From Flavobacteriales bacterium UBA1937 (lineage in GTDB: Bacteria; Bacteroidota; Bacteroidia; Flavobacteriales; Weeksellaceae), in contig DDFD01000053.1 in assembly GCA_002337005.1 (NCBI GenBank), positions 17,663-81,662 on the forward strand: a stretch of DNA of 64,000 bases, written 5' to 3'. This document shows positions 33,428 to 42,771 of the stretch, piece after piece (position 1 is the first letter of the stretch; each line of letters opens with the position of its first letter). The position numbers and the translations under genes are program-made. Under the pieces are notes generated by a model that searched no databases, had not been told where the DNA came from, and saw nothing but the letters and a program-made list of their open reading frames with translations.

Positions 33428-36092
33428 TATAGAGTTATTTGCAATCATTATGCTTTATTTGGCGCTTCTTTTCTTCATTGCTTTTTGGGCAGAGAAGAAA
33501 AAAAGTAATTTTTGGGCAAATAATCCTTATGTATATTCACTATCTCTTGCGGTTTATTGCACCGCTTGGACGTATTATGGAAGTATAGGCGTAGCAGCTA
33601 ACCAAGGATTAGAATACCTTGCCATATATATTGGTCCTATTATCATTATTCCTGCTTGGATTGTCATTAACTCTAAAATTATTAGAATATCTAGAGTGAA
33701 CAAAATAAGTTCTATTGCAGATTTTATTTCATTAAGATATGGCAACAGTAGATCCTTCGGAGCTATTATTTCCGTAGTATGTATTTTGGCAATTATACCT
33801 TATATTGGTCTTCAGATTAAAGCCATATCAGATACTTTTCACTTGGTTACCAAATCAGAAAATCCTAATAATATTTTTACAGATACAGCAACTTATGTTG
33901 TGCTTTTAATTGCAATTTTTTCGTCATATTATGGCACTAGATATGTAGATGCATCAGAAAAAAGATTAGGAATTATTTCAGCGGTTGCTGTTGAAAGTTT
34001 TCTTAAGCTTATCTTTTTTATTATTCTTGGAGTTTTTGTAACCTATGGTATTTTCAATGGTTTTGATGATATTTATGAAAAAGCTAAGAATCTACCAGAG
34101 TTTACCCAAAGAAATTCATTTAACGGTCTTGAAGGGAGTTTCAATTGGATGCTCACTTCTCTGCTATCTATGACTGCTATTTTTTTATTACCGAGACAGT
34201 TCCACACCACCATTATAGAAAACCGAAAAGAAAATCATTTGAAAACTGCAATTTGGGTATTTCCTTTATACTTATTGATTTTCAATTTTTTTGTATTCCC
34301 AATTGCATGGGGAGGTAAAATTTTATTTCTCGGGCAAAATGTAAATCCAGAACTTTTCCCTATTCTTATTCCTCAAAAATTCGGAAGTATTTTAATCTCT
34401 GTCATTGTTTTTTTAGGAGGATTAAGTGCCAGTATTTCTATGATCATTATTTCTAGCGTTACACTATCTATTATGCTATCAAATAACGTAATCATTCCGT
34501 ACGGTTGGATAGATACCTTCAAAACAAAAAACGATACATTTAACAATAAAAACATTGTAAACATCAGAAAAGTAAGTATTTTTCTACTCATTATAACAGC
34601 ATTTGTTTTTTACAAGTATTTAATTCTAGAATCATCACTTTTTTCTGTTGGTTTGGTTTCATTTGTATTGATTGCACAATTGGCACCCTCATTTTTTGGA
34701 GCTATTTTTTGGAGAAGAGGCACCTACACAGGAGCGGTAATTGGTCTTATTTTAGGCATTTTAATATGCTATATCAACCTCATCATTCCTCAATATTTAA
34801 AGGCGATCAATCCAGAATTGGCAATCAATCAATATAGAATTTTACAATTTTTCAAAATCCCGTATTTAGAAACTATTCCACAAGTTTTCTTTTGGAGTTT
34901 ATTGGCTAATTCTACTGTTTTTACCATTATTTCTGTAAGTTCAAAAGGAAACTACAGAGAAAGAAACTATGCCGAAATTTATGTAGATATTAATAGATAC
35001 ATCCAAAATCACGAAGGCGCATACATCTGGAAAGGTAAAGCCAATGTGTCTGATATTAGAAAAATTTTGGTAAGATTTTTGGGTGATAAAAAAACGAAGC
35101 AAGCACTCAAAATTTTTAATCTAAAATATAATATTGATGATGAAAATGATACCGCAGATTCTAGATTTATCAAGTTCTCCGAAAACCTTCTCTCTGGAAG
35201 AATAGGTACAGCTTCTGCTAAAATTTTGATTGAAGGTGTAACCAAAGAAGATAAAATTTCTCTTCCAGAAGTTCTTAAAATTCTAGAAGAAAGTAAAGAA
35301 AATATTACCCTAAACAGAAGACTTACCGAACAATCTAGACAATTAAGAAGACTATCAGACGATTTGCGCTCTGCCAACAGTAGTTTGATTGAAAAAGACA
35401 AGCAGAAAGATGATTTTTTGGATTCTGTAACGCACGAATTAAGAACACCTATTACCGCCATAAGAGCTGCTGGAGAAATACTTCTAGATGATGACGATAT
35501 ACCTGTAGAAATTAAAAAAGATTTCTTAGAAAATATTATTTCTGAATCTGATAGATTAAATGAAATCATCAATGATATTCTATACCTAGACAAACTAGAA
35601 TCTGGAACCATAAAACTTAACATCAATAAAAACAATATTATAGATACCTATCATAAAGCTCTGAAACCTATTTATCATCTCATCCAACAAAAAAACATAC
35701 ATCAATCTGAAATCAATCTATTAAATGGCAATGAATTCTATTATGACGAAGCCAGAATCATTCAAGTTTTTCAAAACATTTTAGGAAATGCCTATAAATT
35801 CACAGAAGAAGGCGGAATGATACAAGTGAAATTTCAAGAAAAAGATAATCTCTTGAAAATTGGAATTTTCAATACAGGGAAAAAAATACCTGAAGAAGAT
35901 ATAGAACTTATTTTTGATAAATTTTATCAATCAAAACATCAAAATATTAGAAAACCAGTTGGTACAGGATTGGGATTAGCGATTTGTAAAAAAATTATAG
36001 ACGCACACCAAGGAAAAATCTACGCCGAAAACAAAGAAATTGGCGTAACGATTAATATAATAATGAATAATGACAAAAATGAAGCAGTATGA
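33420..36092 (+). CDS. SSS-transporter/histidine-kinase fusion (CbrA/CrbS-like)
   Basis: An 890-residue sensor kinase with an N-terminal sodium:solute symporter domain of about 12-13 helices (residues 1-500, with AVYCTAWTYYGSIG and LGGLSASISMIIISSVTLSIM), a linker, and a C-terminal histidine kinase: H-box with His672 in SVTHELRTPITAIRAAGE, N-box QNILGNAYKFTEEGG, and GTGLGLAICKKI. The start is the ATG at 33420. CbrA of Pseudomonas and CrbS of Vibrio have the same fusion and control organic-acid or acetate use. The two acyl-CoA synthetases downstream fit that role. The response regulator gene overlaps by 4 bp (ATGA). Confidence 0.92.
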   Translation: MNSIELFAIIMLYLALLFFIAFWAEKKKSNFWANNPYVYSLSLAVYCTAWTYYGSIGVAANQGLEYLAIYIGPIIIIPAWIVINSKIIRISRVNKISSIADFISLRYGNSRSFGAIISVVCILAIIPYIGLQIKAISDTFHLVTKSENPNNIFTDTATYVVLLIAIFSSYYGTRYVDASEKRLGIISAVAVESFLKLIFFIILGVFVTYGIFNGFDDIYEKAKNLPEFTQRNSFNGLEGSFNWMLTSLLSMTAIFLLPRQFHTTIIENRKENHLKTAIWVFPLYLLIFNFFVFPIAWGGKILFLGQNVNPELFPILIPQKFGSILISVIVFLGGLSASISMIIISSVTLSIMLSNNVIIPYGWIDTFKTKNDTFNNKNIVNIRKVSIFLLIITAFVFYKYLILESSLFSVGLVSFVLIAQLAPSFFGAIFWRRGTYTGAVIGLILGILICYINLIIPQYLKAINPELAINQYRILQFFKIPYLETIPQVFFWSLLANSTVFTIISVSSKGNYRERNYAEIYVDINRYIQNHEGAYIWKGKANVSDIRKILVRFLGDKKTKQALKIFNLKYNIDDENDTADSRFIKFSENLLSGRIGTASAKILIEGVTKEDKISLPEVLKILEESKENITLNRRLTEQSRQLRRLSDDLRSANSSLIEKDKQKDDFLDSVTHELRTPITAIRAAGEILLDDDDIPVEIKKDFLENIISESDRLNEIINDILYLDKLESGTIKLNINKNNIIDTYHKALKPIYHLIQQKNIHQSEINLLNGNEFYYDEARIIQVFQNILGNAYKFTEEGGMIQVKFQEKDNLLKIGIFNTGKKIPEEDIELIFDKFYQSKHQNIRKPVGTGLGLAICKKIIDAHQGKIYAENKEIGVTINIIMNNDKNEAV

Positions 36093-36454
36093 GAAAAATT
36101 TTAATTGCAGACGATGAACACAAAATTGTGATGACGCTAGAGTACACTTTTAGAAAAAATGGCTACGAAGTTTTTATCGCAAGAGATGGCTCAGAAGTAT
36201 TAGAACTTCTGAAAGAAGAAACACCAGATATCATTTTACTTGATATTATGATGCCCAATGTAGATGGTTATACTACAATACAAGAAATAAAAAAACAAGA
36301 AAAACTGAAAGACTGTAAAGTAGTTTTCCTTTCTGCAAAAACCAACCCTGCAGATATAGAAAAAGGATTAAGCTTAGGAGCAGATGCTTATGTTACCAAA
36401 CCCTACTCTATTAAAAAATTAACCCAACAGATAGATGAACTCTTAGAAACCTAA
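36089..36454 (+). CDS. Receiver-only response regulator
   Basis: A 121-residue CheY-like receiver domain: acidic pair at Asp8/Asp9, phosphoacceptor Asp52 in IILLDIMMP, and Lys104 in YVTKPY. It has no DNA-binding or enzymatic output domain. It overlaps the kinase gene by 4 bp, so it is the likely phosphorylation target. The lack of an output domain means signal passage needs another protein, unlike CrbR, which is a LuxR-type regulator. Confidence 0.9.
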   Translation: MRKILIADDEHKIVMTLEYTFRKNGYEVFIARDGSEVLELLKEETPDIILLDIMMPNVDGYTTIQEIKKQEKLKDCKVVFLSAKTNPADIEKGLSLGADAYVTKPYSIKKLTQQIDELLET

Positions 36455-36489
36455 CAATCAATTACATATTAACCTAAAACACCTACACA

Positions 36490-38382
36490 ATGAAAGCGCA
36501 TGAAATGTTCCTCAATAGTATTGAAAACAAGGAACAATTTTGGGCAGAACAAGCCGAAAAAATTCAATGGTTCAAAAAACCTCAAAACATTCTCTCTGAA
36601 GGAGAACACGATTATCCTGTCTGGTTTGCAGATGGCGAGCTTAATGCTTGTTATATCGCTGTAGATAAACACGTAGAAGATGGTTACGGAGACCAAGTAG
36701 CCTATATTTATGATTCTCCGGTTACAGACACCATTCAGAAAATTACCTTCAAAGAATTGCAAGAAAACGTCTCGAAATTTGCTGGAGGTTTACATGCTCT
36801 AGGTCTTAAAAAAGGAGACACTGCTATTATTTACATGCCAATGATTCCTCAGGCTGCTTATGCTATGCTAGCTTGCGCAAGATTAGGAATTACGCATTCT
36901 GTGGTTTTCGGAGGATTTGCACCCCACGAATTGGCAATTAGAATAGAAGATTGCAACCCAAAAGTAATTATCACGGCAAGTGCTGGTGTAGAAGTTAAAA
37001 AAAGAATTCCCTATTTACCTTTTGTAAAAGAAGCTTATGAAATGTCTGCTCATAAACCCGAAAATATTGTGGTTTTTGACCGCCAACTTTGGGGTAATAA
37101 AGTAGATTGGGAAAACGAACCTCAACTCATCAATTTTCAAGAATTATTAGAAAAATCAGAACCTGTAGAGTGTGTTCCTGTAGCCTCTACACATCCTCTG
37201 TACATTTTATACACTTCTGGTACTACAGGCAAACCAAAAGGAGTAATTCGTGATACAGGCGGATACGCTACTGCTCTTAAATTTTCTATGAAAAAAATTT
37301 ATGGAGTAAATGAAGGCGAAGTTTTTTGGGCTGCTTCAGATATTGGTTGGGTAGTTGGTCATAGTTTTATCATTTATGGTCCGCTTTTCAATAGAAATAC
37401 TTCAATTATTTACGAAGGAAAACCAATTATGACTCCAGATGCGGGCACTACTTGGCGCGTAATAGAACAGCACAAAGTTTCTGTAATGTTTACCGCTCCT
37501 ACTGCAATTAGAGCCATAAAAAAAGAAGATCCAAACGGTGAATTAATTAAAAAATATGATATTTCTAGCCTTAGAACTCAATTTTTGGCAGGCGAAAGAT
37601 GTGATGTAGCCACACTAGATTGGTATGAAGAAAAAGTAGGAATTACACCTATTGACCATTGGTGGCAAACAGAATCTGGCTGGCCAATGCTATCTCTAAT
37701 GCCAGGTGTAGAATCTGCCGAAATAAAACGTGCCTCCGCAGGAAAGCCAGTTCCGGGATATGATATTAAAATTTTTGACGAAGAAGGTTATGAACTAGAA
37801 CCACACCACGAAGGTTATTTGGTGATAAAACTTCCGCTTCCACCAGGTGCTTTACTAGGAATTTGGGGAGATTATGAAAGATTTCATTACGGATATTTAG
37901 CAAAATTCCCAGGTTATTATTTCTCTGGTGATGGTGCCATAAAAGATGAGGAAGGTTATGTTTTCATTTCAGGAAGAGTAGATGATATCATCAACGTGGC
38001 TGGTCACAGGTTATCTACCGCAGAAATGGAAGAAGCTGTTTCTGGGCACAAAGATGTAGCAGAATGCTGTGTAGTAGGCATAGATGATGATTTAAAAGGT
38101 CAAATTCCTTTCGGATTGGCAGTTCTAAAATCTGGAGTAGAGATTACAGAAGAAAATCTAGAAAAAGAGGTGGTAGCATTGGTAAGAGAAAAAATAGGTG
38201 CTGTAGCTTGCCTCAGAAATATTGTAGTGGTAAAAAGATTACCCAAAACCAGAAGCGGCAAAATATTGAGAAAACTCATCAGAACAATGCTAGATGGTAA
38301 AGAATTCCAAATTCCTTCTACCATAGATGATGAAGCCATTATTGCAGAATTAGAAGAAAAATTTTTAGAATATCAAAGATAA
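36490..38382 (+). CDS. Propionyl-CoA synthetase-like acyl-CoA synthetase (PrpE-type)
   Basis: A 630-residue AMP-forming ligase. Core motif YTSGTTGKPKGVIRDTGG, then WAASDIGWVVGHSFIIYGPL, DHWWQTESGWP, and catalytic lysine near the C-terminal LPKTRSGKILRKLIR. The DHWWQTESGWP form and FTAPTAIRAIKKEDP favour the PrpE/ACSS3 group that activates propionate or other short acids. A second, Acs-type ligase follows in the same direction after 29 bp. The C-terminal Lys is the usual target of reversible acetylation. Functional split between the two ligases is inference. Confidence 0.85.
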   Translation: MKAHEMFLNSIENKEQFWAEQAEKIQWFKKPQNILSEGEHDYPVWFADGELNACYIAVDKHVEDGYGDQVAYIYDSPVTDTIQKITFKELQENVSKFAGGLHALGLKKGDTAIIYMPMIPQAAYAMLACARLGITHSVVFGGFAPHELAIRIEDCNPKVIITASAGVEVKKRIPYLPFVKEAYEMSAHKPENIVVFDRQLWGNKVDWENEPQLINFQELLEKSEPVECVPVASTHPLYILYTSGTTGKPKGVIRDTGGYATALKFSMKKIYGVNEGEVFWAASDIGWVVGHSFIIYGPLFNRNTSIIYEGKPIMTPDAGTTWRVIEQHKVSVMFTAPTAIRAIKKEDPNGELIKKYDISSLRTQFLAGERCDVATLDWYEEKVGITPIDHWWQTESGWPMLSLMPGVESAEIKRASAGKPVPGYDIKIFDEEGYELEPHHEGYLVIKLPLPPGALLGIWGDYERFHYGYLAKFPGYYFSGDGAIKDEEGYVFISGRVDDIINVAGHRLSTAEMEEAVSGHKDVAECCVVGIDDDLKGQIPFGLAVLKSGVEITEENLEKEVVALVREKIGAVACLRNIVVVKRLPKTRSGKILRKLIRTMLDGKEFQIPSTIDDEAIIAELEEKFLEYQR

Positions 38383-38411
38383 ATTGAATTTAAAAAAATA
38401 TAAAAATAATT

Positions 38412-40319
38412 ATGAAAAATTACGTAATAGACAATCTACCAGACTATTTTAAACAGTACAAAAAATCCATCAAAGACCCGAAAAAATTCTGGGACAAGAT
38501 AGCTGATGAAAATTTTGTATGGTACCAAAGATGGAACAAAGTAGTAAAATTCGATATGGAAGAAGCCAAAATCGAATGGTTTAAAGGAGCTAAACTCAAT
38601 ATTACTAAAAACTGTGTAGATCGTCATTTAAATACAAGAGGTGATAAAACTGCGATTATTTGGGAACCGAATAATCCTAATGAAGAAGCTCAGCATATTT
38701 CTTATAAAGAACTCCACGAAAGAGTTTGTAAAATGGCAAATGTACTTACAGAATTGGGCATCAAAAAAGGTGATAGAGTTTGCATCTATCTTCCTATGAT
38801 ACCAGAATTGGCAGTTACGATGCTGGCCTGTGCTAAAATGGGAGCGGTACATTCAGTAATTTTTGCAGGATTTTCTGCTTCTGCGGTTGCTACTAGAGTG
38901 AATGATTGCGAAGCTAAAATGATCATCACTTCAGACGGAAGCTACAGAGGAAATAAAGCTATAGATTTAAAAGGAATTATAGACGAAGCTGTAGAAAAAT
39001 GCCCTACAGTAGAAAAAGTTTTGGTGGTAAAAAGAACAAATACAGAGATTAAAATTAAAGAAGGTAGAGACTTCTTGTTAGATGATTACTATCCTAAAGC
39101 TTCTGCAGATTTTGTAACCAAAATTATGGACGCCGAAGATCCTTTATTCATTTTATATACTTCTGGTTCTACAGGCAAACCAAAAGGAATGCTCCACACC
39201 ACAGCTGGTTATATGGTTTACACAGCTTACACTTTCAAAAATGTATTCAATTATAGAGAAAATGACATCTATTGGTGTACTGCAGATATTGGTTGGATTA
39301 CTGGTCACTCTTATATTCTGTACGGACCCCTTTTAAACGGAGCAACTACTGTAATTTTTGAAGGTGTGCCTACTTACCCTGAACCAGATAGATTTTGGGC
39401 GGTGATAGAAAAACATAAAGTTAACCAATTCTACACGGCACCTACTGCTATTCGTTCTTTGGCTAAAGAATCTTCAGAATGGGTAGAAAAACACGATTTA
39501 TCTAGTCTCAGAGTTATTGGTTCTGTAGGTGAACCTATTAATGATGAAGCTTGGCATTGGTATAACGACCATGTAGGCAAGAAAAAAAGCCCGATTGTAG
39601 ATACTTGGTGGCAAACAGAAACTGGTGGAATTATGATTTCTCCACTTCCATTTGTTACGCCTACCAAACCTACTTATGCTACACTTCCATTACCAGGAAT
39701 TCAGCCCGTTTTAATGGATGAAAAGCGTAACGAAATTACAGGAAACCAAGTAGATGGTGCTCTTTGTATCAGATTTCCTTGGCCGGGAATTGCCAGAACC
39801 ATTTGGGGAGATCACCAAAGATATAAAGAAACCTATTTCACCGCATTTCCAGGTAAATATTTTACTGGAGACGGTGCTCTAAGAGACGAAGTAGGCTACT
39901 ACAGAATTACAGGTAGAATGGATGATGTAATTATCGTTTCTGGTCATAATTTAGGAACTGCACCTATAGAAGACAGCATCAACTTACATCCTGCGGTTGC
40001 AGAATCTGCTATTGTAGGGTTTCCTCACGATATCAAAGGAAATGCACTATATGGTTTTGTAATTCTAAAAGAAGCTGGAGAAGAAAGAGACAAAGAAAAT
40101 CTAAAAAAAGAAATCAACATGTTGATTTCGGATACCATAGGTCCTATTGCCAAGTTAGATAAAATACAATTTGTATCTGGATTGCCAAAAACACGTTCTG
40201 GTAAAATTATGCGTAGAATTTTAAGAAAAATTGCCGAAGGAGATTTCAGTAATTTCGGAGATACTACTACGCTTTTAAACCCAGAAATTGTAGATGAAAT
40301 TAAAAACGAAAGAATTTAA
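38412..40319 (+). CDS. acs: Acetyl-CoA synthetase
   Basis: A 635-residue AMP-forming acetate-CoA ligase. Motifs include YTSGSTGKPKGMLHTTAGYMVY, WCTADIGWITGHSYILYGPL, DTWWQTETGGIMISPLP, and GRMDDVIIVSGHNLGTAPIE. The catalytic Lys lies in LPKTRSGKIMRRILRK near the C terminus, site of the conserved acetylation control. WWQTETGG is the Acs type, distinct from the neighbour's WWQTESGWP. It closes the block that starts with the porin; a terminator follows. Length is close to the family's roughly 650. Confidence 0.93.
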   Translation: MKNYVIDNLPDYFKQYKKSIKDPKKFWDKIADENFVWYQRWNKVVKFDMEEAKIEWFKGAKLNITKNCVDRHLNTRGDKTAIIWEPNNPNEEAQHISYKELHERVCKMANVLTELGIKKGDRVCIYLPMIPELAVTMLACAKMGAVHSVIFAGFSASAVATRVNDCEAKMIITSDGSYRGNKAIDLKGIIDEAVEKCPTVEKVLVVKRTNTEIKIKEGRDFLLDDYYPKASADFVTKIMDAEDPLFILYTSGSTGKPKGMLHTTAGYMVYTAYTFKNVFNYRENDIYWCTADIGWITGHSYILYGPLLNGATTVIFEGVPTYPEPDRFWAVIEKHKVNQFYTAPTAIRSLAKESSEWVEKHDLSSLRVIGSVGEPINDEAWHWYNDHVGKKKSPIVDTWWQTETGGIMISPLPFVTPTKPTYATLPLPGIQPVLMDEKRNEITGNQVDGALCIRFPWPGIARTIWGDHQRYKETYFTAFPGKYFTGDGALRDEVGYYRITGRMDDVIIVSGHNLGTAPIEDSINLHPAVAESAIVGFPHDIKGNALYGFVILKEAGEERDKENLKKEINMLISDTIGPIAKLDKIQFVSGLPKTRSGKIMRRILRKIAEGDFSNFGDTTTLLNPEIVDEIKNERI

Positions 40320-40386
40320 AAAATTTTCACATTCAAACTCAGTGAAATTAACTTGCTTTTGAAAAGTTGAAATCATTTCCAAAGAG

Positions 40387-40413
40387 AACCTCACCTAAAA
40401 AGTGAGGTTTTTT
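40387..40413 (+). terminator. Intrinsic terminator of acs
   Basis: Perfect 8-bp stem AACCTCAC / GTGAGGTT, 7-nt loop, followed by four more T. Confidence 0.85.
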
Positions 40414-40441
40414 CGTCAACTTTAAAAAAATTTTCAAAAAA

Positions 40442-41362
40442 ATGAAATATTTATTGATAACCATTTCTCTATTATCTTTGCTATCTTGTGGAAATAAGAC
40501 TTTAACCGAGAATGATATTCAAAAGATATTAGATTCTTCTAAAATATATAATGAATATACTTTGAAAAAGGATTTTAAAATTGATTATATTGATAATAAA
40601 ATAGACAGTGCATCTATTAATAATATTATTCTAAAAGAGAATTACAAGTCTTATTATATTGCAGATTTTAATGAAGATGGTTATAAAGACTATTTATTAA
40701 ATTTAGATTTAAAACCACAAAAAGATTCCTCATCTATTCTAATTCAACCTATTGACGAGTACAAAAATCTTGTTATTTTACTCTCAAAAAACAGAAAAGA
40801 ATTTGATTTAATTGATTTTGATAATAAAAGAGTTTATTATGATATTATTGGAACAAAAGCTTTCAAAAATAGTTTTGAAATAATGAGATTAAATCCAAAT
40901 TTTTATGAATTTAATGAAAATGCTTTTGAAAAAATAAATTTAGAAATTAAAGACAAAAAAATTTGTGAAATATCTGAAAATAAGAATTTACCCATTACTA
41001 AAATTGTTTTAAAAGATATTAATGGCTGGACTGGTGAAAATTATACTATTGAGTTAAAAAAAGATTCGATTATTTTAAATTCAAAATTTCATAATAAATT
41101 AAACGGAAAATATTTTACAAAAAACAATCAAGAATTTAAAAATCTTTCCAAATATTTGAATGAAATAGGTTTTTCTGACTTAAATGACAAATATTCTATA
41201 ATGTGTAGTGATTGTGGGGCAAAAGAAGTCACTATTTTTTATGGAGAAGGTTCTAAAAAAACAATTTACGATTATGGAGAAAGAGCAAATCTAAATTTGG
41301 CAAGATTTTATGACAAAATTGATAAAATAATAGATCAAGAAAAATTGCAAAAAGCAAAATAA
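40442..41362 (+). CDS. Lipoprotein of unknown function with a Ca-binding-like repeat
   Basis: A 306-residue lipoprotein: signal peptide with lipobox LLSC at about residues 13-16. The mature part is AT-rich in codon use, with many Lys, Asn and Ile. A DFNEDGYKDYLL segment (about residue 77) has the DxNxDGxxD pattern of EF-hand-like/VCBS calcium-binding repeats seen in FG-GAP-type proteins. The C-terminal half contains CSDCGAKEVTIFYGEGSKKT. I do not recognise the whole-protein family. It is convergent with the SusD gene, separated by a shared terminator. Confidence 0.7.
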   Translation: MKYLLITISLLSLLSCGNKTLTENDIQKILDSSKIYNEYTLKKDFKIDYIDNKIDSASINNIILKENYKSYYIADFNEDGYKDYLLNLDLKPQKDSSSILIQPIDEYKNLVILLSKNRKEFDLIDFDNKRVYYDIIGTKAFKNSFEIMRLNPNFYEFNENAFEKINLEIKDKKICEISENKNLPITKIVLKDINGWTGENYTIELKKDSIILNSKFHNKLNGKYFTKNNQEFKNLSKYLNEIGFSDLNDKYSIMCSDCGAKEVTIFYGEGSKKTIYDYGERANLNLARFYDKIDKIIDQEKLQKAK

Positions 41363-41389
41363 AAACCAGCGAAAAATTTCGCTGGTTTT
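41362..41389. terminator. Bidirectional terminator between lipoprotein and SusD genes
   Basis: A perfect 13-bp stem AAAACCAGCGAAA / TTTCGCTGGTTTT with a 2-nt loop, with T-rich sequence downstream on the plus strand and T4 on the minus strand. It lies between two convergent genes. Confidence 0.8.
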
Positions 41390-41411
41390 GGTTTTATAAA
41401 GTTAAAAAATC

Positions 41412-42761
41412 TTAGTTATAACCAGGATTTTGAACCAATTTAGAGTTCACTTGCATTTCTCTAAGCGGAATTGGGAAAACCAATCTATCACTACTCCAGC
41501 TTAATGCACCTACATTACCCTTGGTACGTTTGATATCGTGAATTAAGAAACCTTCGAAACCTAATTCTCTGCTTCTTTCTTCCATAATATCTGCCATCGT
41601 AACAGAGCCTAAAGCACTGGCATTAGATCTGGTTCTGATTTCATTAACATCATCTACCGGAGATGCGCCTACAGAAGTAGAAAGAGCTAAATTAGCTTCT
41701 GCTCTTATTAAATACATTTCTGCTAATCTGATTACGTGTACGTTACCAAACTGGTTTTTGAATTTGCTAGATAATCTATCTCCATAAACATTATAATGGA
41801 AGAAATCACTTCTTACATCACTTGCTTCAAAAAGATCTACATATTCATCTCTGATGGCAATATCACCCCCTCTACCACCATAAACATCATCTGCGTAGAA
41901 GGTATTCAAATCATTAGTTCCTGATTGTGTAGTAATTTGTACTGCAAATAAATCTTCAGAAGTATTTTCGCCTGTATTGAAAGCTCCTTCAAAATTTGTA
42001 ACCAAAGATTTTCCGCTGTTGGTGATTACATCATTTGCCATAGTTCTGGCATTAGGATAATCTCCTTTTTGTAAATAAACTCTTGCTAATAATGCTTTTG
42101 CGGTATAAATATCTGCATAGTAAGAATTATCTGAAGGCAGTTTAGTAATCGCTTCTGTTAAATCTTTGATCACTTGTGCATAAACTTCTTCTACCGTATT
42201 TCTAGCGATTGATAAATCTCCACTGAAATCTACTTTACTGCTTAGAACGATTGGCACGCCTAGCTGAGTATTGGTTTTACCAGCTTCATACTGTTTACCG
42301 AAAAATCTCACCAATTCAAAATAATTGATGGCTCTCAAAAACTTAGCTTCACCTTCTATTCTTTTTTTATCATTAGCATCTGTAACTACGCTTAGATTAT
42401 CAAGAATTACATTGGTCTGATAAATTGCTTTGTATGCATACGCCCAAGTATCACGTACATACACATTATCCGAAACTATATTTTTGGTGTACATGTGTCT
42501 AAGAGCAGCATATGTACCATACCAATCTACATATTTCGAATTGCCTAAAAGGTCTGCATACACCTGAGTATCTCCACCAAAAAGATCTGCTCTACCAGTA
42601 ATGGCATAAGTTCCTACCAATATATTATTGATGTTTTCTGGAGTAGAAATTGCTTGATCTGTAGTGATGCTCTGTGCAGGATTTATATCCAAGTCTCTAT
42701 CACAAGAGGTCACCAGAAAAAATCCTGATAGGGCTAAAATTATATATTTTATATTTTTCAT
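41412..42761 (-). CDS. SusD/RagB-family nutrient-binding lipoprotein
   Basis: A 449-residue outer-membrane lipoprotein: signal peptide and lipobox FLVTSC at residues about 14-19 (start MKNIKYIILALSGFF). The SusD pattern of TPR-like helices is seen in GEAKFLRAINYFELVRFFGKQ, AKALLARVYLQKGDYPNARTMANDVI and the C-terminal LVFPIPLREMQVNSKLVQNPGYN. It lies 10 bp downstream of the SusC gene, the usual pairing for a TonB-dependent glycan or peptide importer. With the upstream cyanophycinase and isoaspartyl peptidase genes, a role in binding cyanophycin-derived peptides is inferred. Confidence 0.93.
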   Translation of the reverse strand: MKNIKYIILALSGFFLVTSCDRDLDINPAQSITTDQAISTPENINNILVGTYAITGRADLFGGDTQVYADLLGNSKYVDWYGTYAALRHMYTKNIVSDNVYVRDTWAYAYKAIYQTNVILDNLSVVTDANDKKRIEGEAKFLRAINYFELVRFFGKQYEAGKTNTQLGVPIVLSSKVDFSGDLSIARNTVEEVYAQVIKDLTEAITKLPSDNSYYADIYTAKALLARVYLQKGDYPNARTMANDVITNSGKSLVTNFEGAFNTGENTSEDLFAVQITTQSGTNDLNTFYADDVYGGRGGDIAIRDEYVDLFEASDVRSDFFHYNVYGDRLSSKFKNQFGNVHVIRLAEMYLIRAEANLALSTSVGASPVDDVNEIRTRSNASALGSVTMADIMEERSRELGFEGFLIHDIKRTKGNVGALSWSSDRLVFPIPLREMQVNSKLVQNPGYN

Positions 42762-42771
42762 TTTATTAGTT

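Noticed and set aside
35009..35635. 208-codon minus-strand frame inside the SSS-kinase gene
   Set aside because: Opposite the kinase H-box region; no motif, no start signal, and its sequence is the antisense of the kinase.
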